NCBI RefSeq assembly: GCF_002994745.2
Contig: NC_037091.1
Span: 39,430,112-39,494,111, forward strand
Direction of reading: 5' to 3'
DNA length: 64,000 bases
DNA from: Rosa chinensis
Lineage: Eukaryota; Streptophyta; Magnoliopsida; Rosales; Rosaceae
Shown here: positions 32,346 through 44,930 of the stretch, one piece after another
How positions within the stretch are numbered: position 1 is the stretch's first letter
Layout: every line of letters begins with the position of its first letter
Notes under the pieces: generated by a model
The model's input: the letters and a program-made list of their open reading frames with translations, nothing else
Told to the model about the DNA's origin: nothing
The model's database searches: none
Made by a program: the position numbers and the translations under genes

Positions 32346-33224
32346 GTTTACTTTCCTTACTTCAACAAGAAATCTCAAATAATTGGATGCTAATATGGTT
32401 TGTCATGCCAAGTTAAAATGGATTTACTTTACGTACTTTTCGTTAGGTTTTGTTAAATGCAATCAAATGGCCTTGCGAACAAATAAAAGTTTCTTTTGAT
32501 TTTGGCAACCTGCTTGTAACTTGTCAGGCACTATGACACATTTTGATCGACTTCTAGTTCACAGAAGTAAAGCTGAGCTTCAAAGAACTGCAATTCTTCT
32601 TCCCCAAGGGTCATGAAATTGTAGAGTTTTATTCTCATAGCATTTATAGATTCTCAACAACACTCTATACCTTACCCTTCAAAGGGTGCCCTTTACTTGG
32701 ATAGCAAGTGTCTTCTTCATATATAGGCAATCATTATTGTTCTTAAAGAAAAGCTTGCGGTCAATCGAAACTAGGCAGCTAGTTTTGCCCAAGCAGTATT
32801 GTTTCTAAAAGACAATAAAAGCTGAACAACTGGAATCTATACAAAACATTAGCTGTATATACATAATACAAACAACAAAATTTTGAAGGTCATGCTATTA
32901 ATAAGATGGAGTAAGAAACTCAGGTAGGACCCAACAACAAGGTCATAATTGACGTAAAGAACATCAGTATTGATCATGTTGAGGTGCCCAACCGCCGCAA
33001 TTACATATAAGACTAAACAAGTTCAGCAGCACTAGGTCTGAAAAATAGAGACACTCCCACTAACCTCCAGTGCATACAGGATTGCAAATATCTTAGCAAA
33101 GTTCATAATTAATCAAATTGAAAATGGCACCCCTCATTCCTCGTAAACATCATGATACAATAAAAAATTCTTCTTTCGAACCCTCACATATAAATTTACT
33201 AATATGTGAAGAAAGCTTCAAGAT
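32346..33224. other. Downstream flank of the F-box/LRR pseudogene
   Basis: No gene is recognised. It probably includes the 3' UTR of the minus-strand F-box/LRR gene that ends at 33225. Confidence 0.4.
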
Positions 33225-33592
33225 TTATTCTTCATTAGCTTCATTAAACCCAACACAATCTCTGCCATCCAAAAGCACAAGATTTTTGCAGCTCCTCAGT
33301 ATTGAGACAAGGCTGTCCCGATAAAAATCTGCAGACCTCAAGTTTAAGTACTTAATATTAGGCACCAATGTAGTGATCACCAATGCTTCATCTTTATGAA
33401 TGTAGGCATAAGACATACGCAGAGAACAAAAACTCTTGCAACGAACACTAATCTGTGACAAGATCTTCTCTAAATTATAGCTTTAACTTAACCATAACTC
33501 CACCAAATTTTCCCAGTTGCAAATCAGATCTAATATTTGTTTTCTTGATGGGGTAAACAATAAATAATGAGATATATCCAAAAACACAAGGT

Positions 33593-33854
33593 TGTTGTAA
33601 ATAATTATGGCTATTCATGCAATAAGTATTGTGTGATGTGTGTTAATCACTACTGATTGGCGATTGACGTACTTGTAATTGGCAATTGATAGACTCGTGA
33701 TTGTATGAGTGATTGGTATAGCTATTATGTATTACCTTTTGTATACATGATGTAACCCTATATAAACCTTATGGTGAGATGAATAGAAAAAACACTCGAT
33801 ATTCTCTGCGTCTAAATGCTCTCTTATGAAATCTTTCACTCTCATTTTACAGCA
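33593..33854 (+). repeat. 5' LTR of copia B
   Basis: 262 bp. It contains a TATA-like CCTATATAAACC near 33760. Confidence 0.88.
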
Positions 33855-35115
33855 CGTTATCAACACGAAAAGTTCTGAAATTGGTGATCAACCAAAGAAG
33901 AATCATCATTCAATCTAGTTTAGGATCTGAATCATAGACAAGCTCTTGGATTGGCTGAGAAGCTCTGTAGAAACAACCTTCTCAATTATGCACAAATAAG
34001 CTGAAGATTCATCCTATTTGCATCGAGTTATATTTTCTAAATTCTAATGTTTATTCATGCTTATCAAGTCTTGATTATATGAATAATCACCATGAAGCAT
34101 GAACGTAATTTTGTTCGTTATTTCAATCTTATATCTACATGCTAGTAACCCATGATTGTATGTAAAAATCCTGCATGATGCATGAACCCTAAATCTTGGA
34201 ATATTAGGTTTTTGGGACTACAGCCCAAGCCATTGATCTAAGCCAAAAGCTCAGCCCTAAGCCGCTGCCCTAAGCAAGAAGCTCAGCCCAAGCCGCAAAG
34301 CCTGCTACCACATCAACTATAAACAAATCCAATGTCTACAAAGGCCCAAAAGCTCCTTTGCACAAGCCTAGATGAGCCCAACCACTTCTTAATGGGCTGA
34401 CGCATGGGAAGCTAAAGTTCACAAGCTCCCGATTTAGCCCAAAAGCCCACAACCTTACGGTCCAGGAGTACCAAAATAAATGGCAAAACAGAGTTTGCTG
34501 CTATTGGGATTCAAATCCAGCCCTAATATTTAGCAAAACGGGACACTTATCGCTATGCTATAGTAGCATACTAGTACACAAGTAAGTATTTGCCAAAAGC
34601 AATTTATCATATAATTATGTGCTTTTCCTATTTTCTCTATTTGATTATATTAATTATATGAATATTTTGCTTGCTTAAATTTTTTGCATTAGAATATGTA
34701 TGTGTGGAATGGAGGTACTTAATGAACCAAAAGTTCACACATATCGAACCGTTAGTTTCGATAATATTGAAATGTTATGAATCATTCTAACTAGGCTCAT
34801 CTAATTGGATGCGATGTCTAGATAAGATCCACTGAGGCTGTGTACTTAAATGAGCCTCACTCCACCCAAACCTTATCTTCTTACTTGGTCGTGTTCAATT
34901 GGAGTTACCGAAATGGTTGAGTAATAACATTTCATGTATATTGAACATGTAATTCCGATAATGCCATATAAGGAACTTGAAGTTTCCTTCATAAATTCAC
35001 CATACATATTTAATCTGATTTTTCATACCATGATATAGAACCTGAAGTTTTTGTTAGTTGCTTATGGATGATATTACCCAAAGTATTAAGATTATTTGTT
35101 TCTTTCCTTTAAGGA

Positions 35116-38100
35116 ATGTCAAATCTCAGCAAGCTTGACTTTGTTGCTTTAGAGGTTTCCAGAAGAAACTATCTAAAGTGGACTCAAGATGTGAAAATTC
35201 ATCTGACTGCAAAGAAGACGAGATCAACAATCATTGCTAACAACGTCGTCACTAAGGTTTTTAAGGTGAGTGCCATAATTTTCATAAAGAAACATATGGA
35301 GAGAGCACTCCAAGGAGCCAGATTCTTTGGGTTGCTCTGGAAGAGTTCTTTAACCATTTTCTTGCCTGAAGCAAGACATGATTGGCAGAACATCTGTTTT
35401 CAAGGATTTTAAATCTATAAATGAGTATAATTTAGAAATCTGTTGGATCTGGTGACTCCTCAAATTTTGTGGGAATGAGCTCACGGAAGCTGACCTATTG
35501 GAGAAGATTTTCTCTACCTTCCCTGCTTCATGTTTGGTCCTATAGCAACAATACAGGGAGAGACACTTTACTAGATTCTCGAAATTAATCACTACCTTGT
35601 TGCTAGCCAAAAAGAACAACAACCTCTTGCAAAGGAATGATCAAGCCAGGCCCACGGTTTCCATGGTGCCTCAGCTCAGTAAGCCCAAGTTGAATGGAAC
35701 ACTGGTCCGATCCGTCACCCCCAAAACCCCCAAAATCAGCATGATCTTTGTTATTAATGTAGAGGAACTGACTTGGTCTCGAAGCAGACGTTGTAAATGC
35801 GTATCACACCAATTACAGAACTCAAGAGACTAAGGCTTAGTTTGGGATTGTTGTGATGTGAGGGGAAGCACTTCCGAACTTGCTGTGAGAGGAAGCACTT
35901 TCGAACTTGCTGTGAGAAAAAGCAGCTGAGGTGTTTGGTAAACTGTTTTTAAAAGTGCTGTGAGAACAAAAAAGCAATTTCTACGTGTTTGTTAAGTTGC
36001 AAGGCAAAAGTGCTTTGGCTGGGTATAATTACCAAAATGGTCATACATGCTAAGATAAGCTACTAAAATACATAATTTTATTTTTTGATTATGTAACCAT
36101 ACCAAATAAAAAAATTTCTCATGTATTATTCTTGTACCCTTGGTTGGACCAAATAAAAGATTTACTTTAAACCCTTCAATATGCATATTATTGTTTTACT
36201 ATTACACAAAAATATTTGGATTAATTTCCCGACCATATTTCAACAGGAACCATTACACAAAATATATTAAAGTCACTTGAAATTTGCAACTAAATGCTAA
36301 GTAGATGCATTCATTAGATTTTGTGCAATTGCATTTCTTAACACCTCCATTTCTTGTCTTCCCGGACCATCTGCATCATGTTCATTATCCTCCATCTCTT
36401 CACTAGTCTCTTCACTTGAGTAATATTATGCTCAGAATCCTCCACAACCTCTTCAATATTTATAGTTTCTGAGGGATCATGACATTGTGACCTAGGGCTG
36501 TGCTACCCTTGAACATGTTATCATAAACAGCCATCATGTCAGGACTAACTCCCACGTCACGAAATTTGCGACCCTATAGATTGATCTACAAAATAAGAAG
36601 ATAATAAAGGAGTTACTTATCACAAAATATATATCACAAAGGTTTCCAACAACCTTCATCACAACAAGACAAAAAGACAAAATTATAAACATATATACTC
36701 ACAAAACAGTATTATTTATATCCCACAATTGTGAAAGGTGTTCCACTAGAAACATTCTTGCAAGCTGAAGGAGACAGAGGATAAGTTCTGAAAAAAATTG
36801 AAGCATTCAGCTACTTTTGAACTAAGAGAAAGATTAAATAAGTAATTTATTTGTTGCATGTTTGTTTTCGATAGCAATGTATAATTGTCAATCTTGATAT
36901 TTAAATTTTCCATTCTGGAACTTACAGAAGATAAAGAAAAGAAAAGTAAATATATGCATTATTTTCTTGCATACTGAAAAGTAAAGATAGAAAAAGAAAT
37001 GCAAGTTTGATATAATGGAAAAGTAATTAAAGAATCCAGTTAGAATTCAAAATTTGAAACACTATGTGTTTGATAGAAACAGAGACAACCAAAGAAAGAT
37101 AGGTATGTTATTATCTGTTTCAGGTCATATCTGTACATATATTATACGCGAAGATGCCTCATCCATATATGATATATGTTTATAGCTTCGGAGTTTAACT
37201 GCTGGAGATTGTGAGTAGCAAAAAGAACAATGTCTTTGCTTCATGTACATCTCTCAGCCTTATTGAGCACGTAAGTTATGAAGGAATCAAAATCCAAATC
37301 AAACAAACCCATTTATATCACTAGGAGTGTAACAAACCCATTTATATTAGTAGCAAAAAGAACAATCTTTCAAAATCCAAATCAAACAAACACATATATA
37401 CAAATTATCCAAATCCTACTGATCTAACACTCCAATTGAAGAAATTAAAATCAATAAATTTCATATTGATGTAACGAACCCCAATTGTAGAAATCCAAAT
37501 CAAGCACAGCAATAATTGATGCAACAATCCTAACACAATACCATAATACGATACTAAAGTCTAGATACACTTAATGAACAAAGAAAAACAGAGAAGTAGT
37601 AGCCACTTAATGAAAAAGATCTCTAGATACAAACAAACCCATATCATATTCCTATTCCTTCTTAAACTAAACCTTCAAACTAAAAGAAATTATATACTAT
37701 AATTTCAGACCAGCCGACTCCTACATGTTATCCAAAACCTGGATAATGATCACTGATGTAAACATCACATGCCCTATTAAACAGATAACAAAAACATTCG
37801 AGAAACTATCTTAGATCACACTAAGTAGATTGCAATCAATACCATAATTCGATACTATAGTCTACAAGATACTAAGTTCAAATAAAACTACAAGAACCAA
37901 TAGCACACACAATGTCCTTCAATCTACAAAGTTGTTCTAAACCATAAAAATAGAGAATTTGTCTAATAAAACTCTTCTGACCACCAAAAGCTCCCCATCG
38001 CAATCTCAGAAAATCTCTATTAGCTGCAAGAAAGTGCCTAACTACTAAGTGCGAGACAAAAATCTAACGCAACCTGTGTCAAACTTCTATGGCAAGGCTT

Positions 38101-41100
38101 AAGCAACAGCACTGAGTAAAGCTCACATACCTTACTCATTTTTGTGCATTTATGGAGGAATCAGAGAAATTGGGTTCCGTTTGATTCTATCTGTAGAGAA
38201 GAATCAAAACCCAAAAGACCCAAAGTCTGCGTAGAGGAAGGAGGCGAGGCCGACGAGAATCTAGGAATTGGAGGACGTCAACAACGACAAGCTGAAGAAG
38301 AAGGCGATCTGAGAGAAGAGGAGGGAGAACTAGGCACCGAGAAGAGGAAGGAGCAGATGTGGAATGATAATGATAATGACGGCAAAGAGATATGTCTGTC
38401 TCACGATGGAGAAAAGATGGGGTTTAAGTGTTTTGATGTAATTTTCAGAAAAGGAGGAGGACAAAATTGACAAGAATTCCAAATTTCATTAAATTCTCCA
38501 CTGTTGTTCCTCCGTGTTTTCCCAAAGCAGCTTTTAAAAGCTACAAATTGTAGCTTCCCAACTTCGGCTTTACGGAGAAGCAATTTCAACCAAAAGCAGC
38601 TTTCAGAGATTTTACCAAACACCATGCTCTTGGCCCAAAAGCAGAAGCAGCCCCAAAAGCACCCCAGGAATCAATCTCAAACTAAGCCTAACTTTGTCGA
38701 AGGGTCAATTCCTATGGATACCACACTAGAGATTATGGTCTTCTAGGCAACTATTGGATATACCGAGAATTGAAACTCGAAGACATGGATATGATTGACC
38801 CATGTGCCATATTTACTTCATTTTTATGAATGATATTTAGTTTTTTGGATTATTTTTGGTGATTTATGTTTTCAATTATTTTGGATTATGGAAATGTGGT
38901 TATGTTCGAATATATTTAATTCAATAAACTTATTAATTTATACATGTGATCCATTGAATTAAATAAGTGAGTAGGCATATTATATGGGAAGTTTGTTGTC
39001 TAGCTAATGGTGCTATTGCCACACCATACTCCCAGATCAGAGATATTTTTCAAACTTATTGCCTATTCATACCTTTGTGACAACCGTATCAGGCCAATCC
39101 AACCTGATGGAGGGCTATGGTAAAGCCAAATTTATTTTGTCCAGTGGTACCAAACTTACCACTAATGAGGCATGATATTCTCCATGTTCCAAAAGAACGT
39201 TATTAAGTATTAAGGATGTTAGAACCAACGGCTGTCACGTTGAAACCACTGAGAAAAAGAAGTGGAATATCTTTGCATAACCTCCGAGTGAGGCCAGAAG
39301 TGTACATTGGAGAAATTAAATTTTGTTAGCTGGAAGCTAACTGATTCGAGTGACTACTTATTATGACATGATCGTTTGGGACACCAATGTCAAAATATAA
39401 TACGTCGTATCCTCAACTCATCACATCATCACCCCCTTCTGAATAAGGGTCTTGTGTTTAGTGACACATTATGTTAAGCTTGCTCATTAAGAATATTGAA
39501 TATTAGACCATCATATGGAAAGACTGGTATATACACTATCTTTTTCTGCACAGAGTGCAAGGAAAATTTTGCGGGCCTATAGAACCACCATATGGACCAA
39601 TTAAATATTTCATGGTTTGGTTTATGCATCGACAATGTGATCACATGTTACACGGTTGTCCACAATAAAGTTACTTTTGCTAAACTCTCTCCTAGATCAC
39701 GAAATTGAGGGCTTATCACTCGAATCATCCCATAAAGTCCATATGACTTGATAATACTGGAGAATTTACATCGAAGTCTTTCGATGATTATTGCATATCC
39801 CTTGGGATTGATGTTTAACATCTAGTTCCCTATGTCCACACCCAGGATGGTCTCGCAGATAGAATCTTGGTAATGCGCACCAAGCTTCTTCTTTCTGTGT
39901 GAGGCTATGCAATCTTACATGCAGCCATGTTAGTCCCGTTGAGGCTCACTACTACCCAATCTTACTCCGCATTACAGCTGGTGACTGGGTATGAACATGA
40001 CGTTTCACATTTACGTGCCTTTGGGTGTGCAATCCTCGTGCCAATTGTGCTGTCACAACATACAAAATTGGATCCTCAACAAAGGATGGGCATATATGTT
40101 GATTATGAATCCCATCTATTATGTGCTCTTTAGAGTCCTTGATAGGCGATCTCTTTACCGCTAGATTTGAGGATTGTCACTTTGATGAGACAGTCTTCTA
40201 GCCATTAGGGGAGATAAGAATGTCAATATTCCTAATGAACAACGTGAATCAACATGGAATGTCCTCACTATGTCTCATCTTAATCCATGAACCACATGAA
40301 AATAGCAAAGTGTGGACAATTTTAGATCTATAGAGTATAAAATACAATATGCCAGAGACTTTTTATGATCTAGCTAAAGTGACGAGATCACATGTACTTG
40401 CTGCAAATGTGCCTGCAAGGGTAGACGTCCCGTAGGACATGTCGTCCCAGATGAACGAGATACGACCATGATGGCTAACCAGTCATATGTCCCTGCCCAG
40501 AAGCGAGGTAAACCATTAGGTTAGAAGAATTTTTATCCCCGAAAAAGGGTCAACTTAGCACAAACGAATCATATTGACATCGTAATCTTAAACCGATTCA
40601 TATCACGAGATAAATTCAGATTATATATGGGTCCAACCTAGATGAAATGACGTTAGGGGACGCTCCAACATTTGAACCACTCCCAAGAATAGAGAAATCT
40701 CGGTAAATTTGGTGAGAATTAGAATCGGAATGAGATTATCATCGATGATATGCTTGTATTTGTGGTGGCCACTAAAACTATAATAAGCGATGACCTCGAA
40801 CCTTGATTTGTTGATGAATATCAATGAAGAGATGACTGGACAAAATGGAAAGAAGCAATCGAAGTCAAATCAGATTCTTTGACAAAGAGAAAGGTGTTTT
40901 AGGCTTCTTGTTCCTGCACCTCCCTATGTTAAACATGTAGGATTTAAATGGGTATTTCTAAGGAAGCGTAATGAGAAAAACAAATTGTGATATACAAGGC
41001 TCGTCTAATGGCGCAAGGAATTTCTCAACTTCCTGTGATTAATTACGAGGAAATGTATTCTCTTGTAATGGATGTCATAACATTCCGCTACCTTATCAGT

Positions 41101-42440
41101 TTAGTAGTTTTCAAAAAACTGAATATGCATCATATAAATGTGGTCACAGCTTATCTCTATGGGCATCATGATACAGAGATATACATAAAAGTTCCTACAG
41201 GATTTAATCTACCCTATGCAAATAGTTCTAGACTACAGAACATGCTCTCCATTAGTTTTGAGGCGATCACTTTATGGATTGAAACAATCTAGACGGAGGT
41301 GGTATAACTGTCTAAGTGAATATTTGACCGGGATGGGATATGTGAATAATAAACTATGCCTATGTGTGTTTATTAAGGAAACAAGTTCCGAGTTTGAAAT
41401 TATGGTGGTCTATGTCAATGACATGAATTTGATTGATACTTCTAAAGAGATCAAGGAAACGCAAAGCACCTAAAGACAAAATTTGAGATGAAAGGCCTTG
41501 GGAGAATAAACTATTGTCTCGACCTGGGGCTCGAGCATAGTGCAGATGAAATTTGGACCCATCAATCAAATTAAATCTAGAAGATGTTAAGACACTTTAG
41601 TAAGGATAAATAAAAGTCTTCAAGCACACCCATAGTCGTTCGAAGTCTAAACATAACTGTATCGTTCTACAGATGATAACGAAGAGATGTTAGTGCCAGA
41701 AGTCCCATGTCTAAGTGCAATAGGAGAATTATTGTACTTGACTCAATGCTTTAGACCCGGACATCTCATTCGATGTGAACCTGTTAGCTAGATATAGTTT
41801 TGCACCAACATGCCGCCACTGAATGGCATAAAAGTCATTTTTCGCTACCTTAGGGGTACAACGGATATGGGCTTATTTTATCCCTATGCATCAAAGAATG
41901 AATCAAACCCCCTTAATTCTCAGAATGATGGCCTTGTTGGATATACTAACACGGGCTATCTACCAGACCCGCACAAGGCCTGCTCCTAAATTGGTTATGT
42001 CTTTACCATTGAAAATACTACAATTTCTTATAGGTCTACGAAACAAACCCTAGTTGCTACTTTTTTGAATCATGCTAGGATTCTAGCCCTTTAGAAACCA
42101 ATTCGTGAATGTATAAGGTTAAGAGCCGTTGCAAAGCATGTTAGAAGCACATGTGGATTGCATTCCACCACTGATGAACTGACCATTATCAATGAGGATA
42201 ATGCTGCTTACATCGAGCAGATAAAGACGAGTTTCATCAAATGAGGCAACACCAAACATATTGCACTGAAGTTCTTCTTCAATCAGTAACAATGGGACCA
42301 TCAAAAGATTAAAGTTAAGCGCATTCGATTTGAAGAAAATCGTACAGACCTCTTCACCAAGTCACTACCAAAGTCTATATTTCAGAATATGTCCAAGGTA
42401 TTGGTCCACATGAATTATCTGAATTACCTAATAAGTAATT
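35116..42440 (+). pseudogene. Copia B gag-pol remnants
   Basis: Broken frames in copia order. Gag begins at 35116 (MSNLSKLDFVALEVSRRNYL). Integrase pieces appear near 39360 (HDRLGHQCQNIIRR) and 39950-40130 (LRAFGCAILVP, KLDPQQRMGIYV). RT is at 40987-41470 (YKARLMAQGISQ, NYEEMYSLVMDVITFRYLIS, YVNDMNLID in place of YVDDM) and RNase H near 42190-42370 (NEDNAAYIEQIK, TKHIALKFFF, LFTKSLPKS). The RNase H closely resembles that of the copia end at 63.6 kb. Stops and frameshifts are frequent, and the RT aspartate change removes the catalytic pair. Confidence 0.85.
35834..38688 (-). mobile_element. PIF/Harbinger DNA transposon, decayed
   Basis: Terminal inverted repeats GGCTTAGTTTGGGATTG and (reverse) GGCTTAGTTTGAGATTG match at 16 of 17 bases. 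The 3-bp duplication TAA lies at 35831-35833 and 38689-38691, as for PIF/Harbinger. Subterminal AAAAGCAGCTTT-type motifs occur at both ends. On the minus strand near 36440-36305 the frame EDNEHDADGPGRQEMEVLRN, ending at a stop, looks like the C-terminus of a HARBI1-like nuclease. A second protein-like stretch, GRKFRDVGVSPDMMAVYDN, lies near 36570-36500. The rest is non-coding or eroded. Confidence 0.85.
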
Positions 42441-42677
42441 TTCAAGGGGAGTACACCGAAGCATACCCACTTGACCATCGGGTACTCTTTTTGTCCTTTG
42501 TCCAAGGTTATTTTGTCCCACTATTTTTGTTACCTGGCAAGGTTTTGACGAGGCATAGCTTTGGCATGATCATCCCACTTCCTGCATCCTGAAGATGATT
42601 TGATTTGACACATATGCATTTGCTCATCTCTTCCCTTCGACCATGGATTTTTCCCACTAGGTTTATTGGGCAAGGTT

Positions 42678-42856
42678 TGTAGAATCGTTGTAAATCTGTA
42701 TGTAATTAGGATTTTATTTAATTAGGATATCCTATAATTATGGAAAGATTGTTTCCTATTAGAGTTAGACTACTCCTTTGTACTTGTATATATACCCTCA
42801 TTGTGGGATGAATAGAATCATCAAATTAACCCTGAATTGAAGTATTCTTTTCTACT
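42678..42856 (+). repeat. 5' LTR of copia C
   Basis: 179 bp, TGTAGAATCG to CTTTTCTACT, followed directly by the tRNA primer site. Confidence 0.92.
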
Positions 42857-44930
42857 TGGTATCAAAGCAGGTTCAATCCTTTGAACTTGCGCTGCATCCT
42901 TTGAATCCTGAATCCTGAAGAACACCACAAAACGCTGCGTACCACCACCATTGAATTCCAAACCACCATCACCCTATTCCTACCTACTATAATGAGTTAG
43001 TGGCGATGTTCCAGGAGATTGATCAAAGGGTGGCCTCTCAGAATGATAATATTGCAGCTGTAGTTCAAGAGACCTCAGCGATGTCCCAGATGCGTGTTCA
43101 CATGTTTTTGAGTGGACTTGACCTAGAGTATGATCAGGTGCGTGGAGAAATCCTGCGCAAGGAACCTAAATTCTCTTTGGAGCAGAGCTATGCTTACATT
43201 CGCAAGGTGCAATCAGAGAAACAGGCTATGGGGCATTCGATACCTACAGAAACCTCTGTTATGGCTGTCCAACGCAAACCAGGTCCTCCTCCAGGCTTCT
43301 CCCATCGTCCTCTAGGTAAACCAAATCCATACGCAAATAGAAAGTGCATTATGTGTGGGGAACTAGGTCATAGCAAAGAGTGGTGCTATGAAGTGATTGG
43401 TTACCCTGATTGGTGGGACTTCACCAAGAAACCACGAAAGAATCTGGGCAAGGCCGCCATTGCTACTACAGAGGAAGAGCGTCTAGACAATGCCTCCGCT
43501 AATGTAGCGCAATCAGGTATGAAGGGTAAGGTTACTTTGAATAATACATGGATAATTGATACAGGTGCATCTGATCATATGACCAATGACCCTAATCTTG
43601 TGAAAAACTTTAGACATTCCCCTCAGGTTGTTGTCTCTACTGCTGATGGTACTCCAACTCCGGTCATCGGAGAAGGTTCTATTGTTTTATCTGATACATT
43701 AACCCTTGAATCTGTCTTAGTTGTGCCATCACTAGCTTATAATCTCCTGTCTGTTGGTCAAATTATTTTAGCTCTTGCATGTATTATGACCTTCTATCCG
43801 TCTTTCTGTGTGTTTCAGGACATTCTGACTCGGCAGATCCTTGGTTATGGTGTTAGAAGGGGGAAATTGTACTACCTGGATCTGACAGAGACTGGAGAGA
43901 ACCAGAAGCATCTTTTGGGGCAAGCTAATCAGATCACTGGGGTAGAGAATGCGAAGGAAGCTGTATGGTGATGGCATCGCCGTTTAGGTCATCTATCTTT
44001 TAGTTATCTTAAGAAGCTGCAACCTCATTTGTTTTCTGTTGTCAATGATTTGGATTTCCATTGTGATATTTGTGAACTAGCCAAGAGCCACCGTGTTTCA
44101 TATTCACCAAGTCTTAATAAAAGTCCTGTTCCTTTTATGAAAATTCACTCTGATGTCTGAGGTCCTGCGAAAATTCATTCTCTTTCTGGAGCTCGATATT
44201 ATGTAACGTTTATTGATGATTGTACTCGCATGACATGGGTATCATTACTGAAGAATAAGAGTGATGTATTTGGGATGTTTACCGGTCAGAATGATCCACC
44301 TCAGGTACCCCTAAACTGTAATGAGTCGTCTGGGTTAGAAAGTGTCGAACCTAGGAAATCATAAAAGGTTACCAAGGGAATTCCTAAGAAACAATATGAA
44401 CCAGATATCAAAGCCAAAGCTAAATACCCTATAGCTAATTTTATGTCTAACCATAGGATTTCTAAGTCACATGCACTTGTTGTTGATCAATTATCTACTC
44501 TATCTATTCCTAGTAACGTGCAGGATGCATTGACGGATCCAAAATGGACAAAGGCGATGAATGAAGAATTGGAAGCTCTTCAAAAGAATGCAACATGGGA
44601 GGTAGTACCTATGCCGGTTGGAAAGAAGACTGTAGGATGTCGTTGGGTATTTACTGTGAAGCTTAATGCAGATGGAACTATTAATAGATACAAGGCGAGG
44701 TTGGTTACCAAAGGATATATACAACGCTATGGGATTGATTATGAGGAGACTTTTGCACCTGTGGCAAAGATTAATACTGTCCGGATTCTAATCTCACTTG
44801 CAGCAAACAAAGATTGGCCCTTGCACCAGTTTGATGTGAAGAATGCGTTTCTTAATGGGAATTTGGAAGAAGTGTACATGGATGTGCTCCCAGGTGTTAA
44901 GAATTACCCAAGTGACGTTGGCAAGGTGTG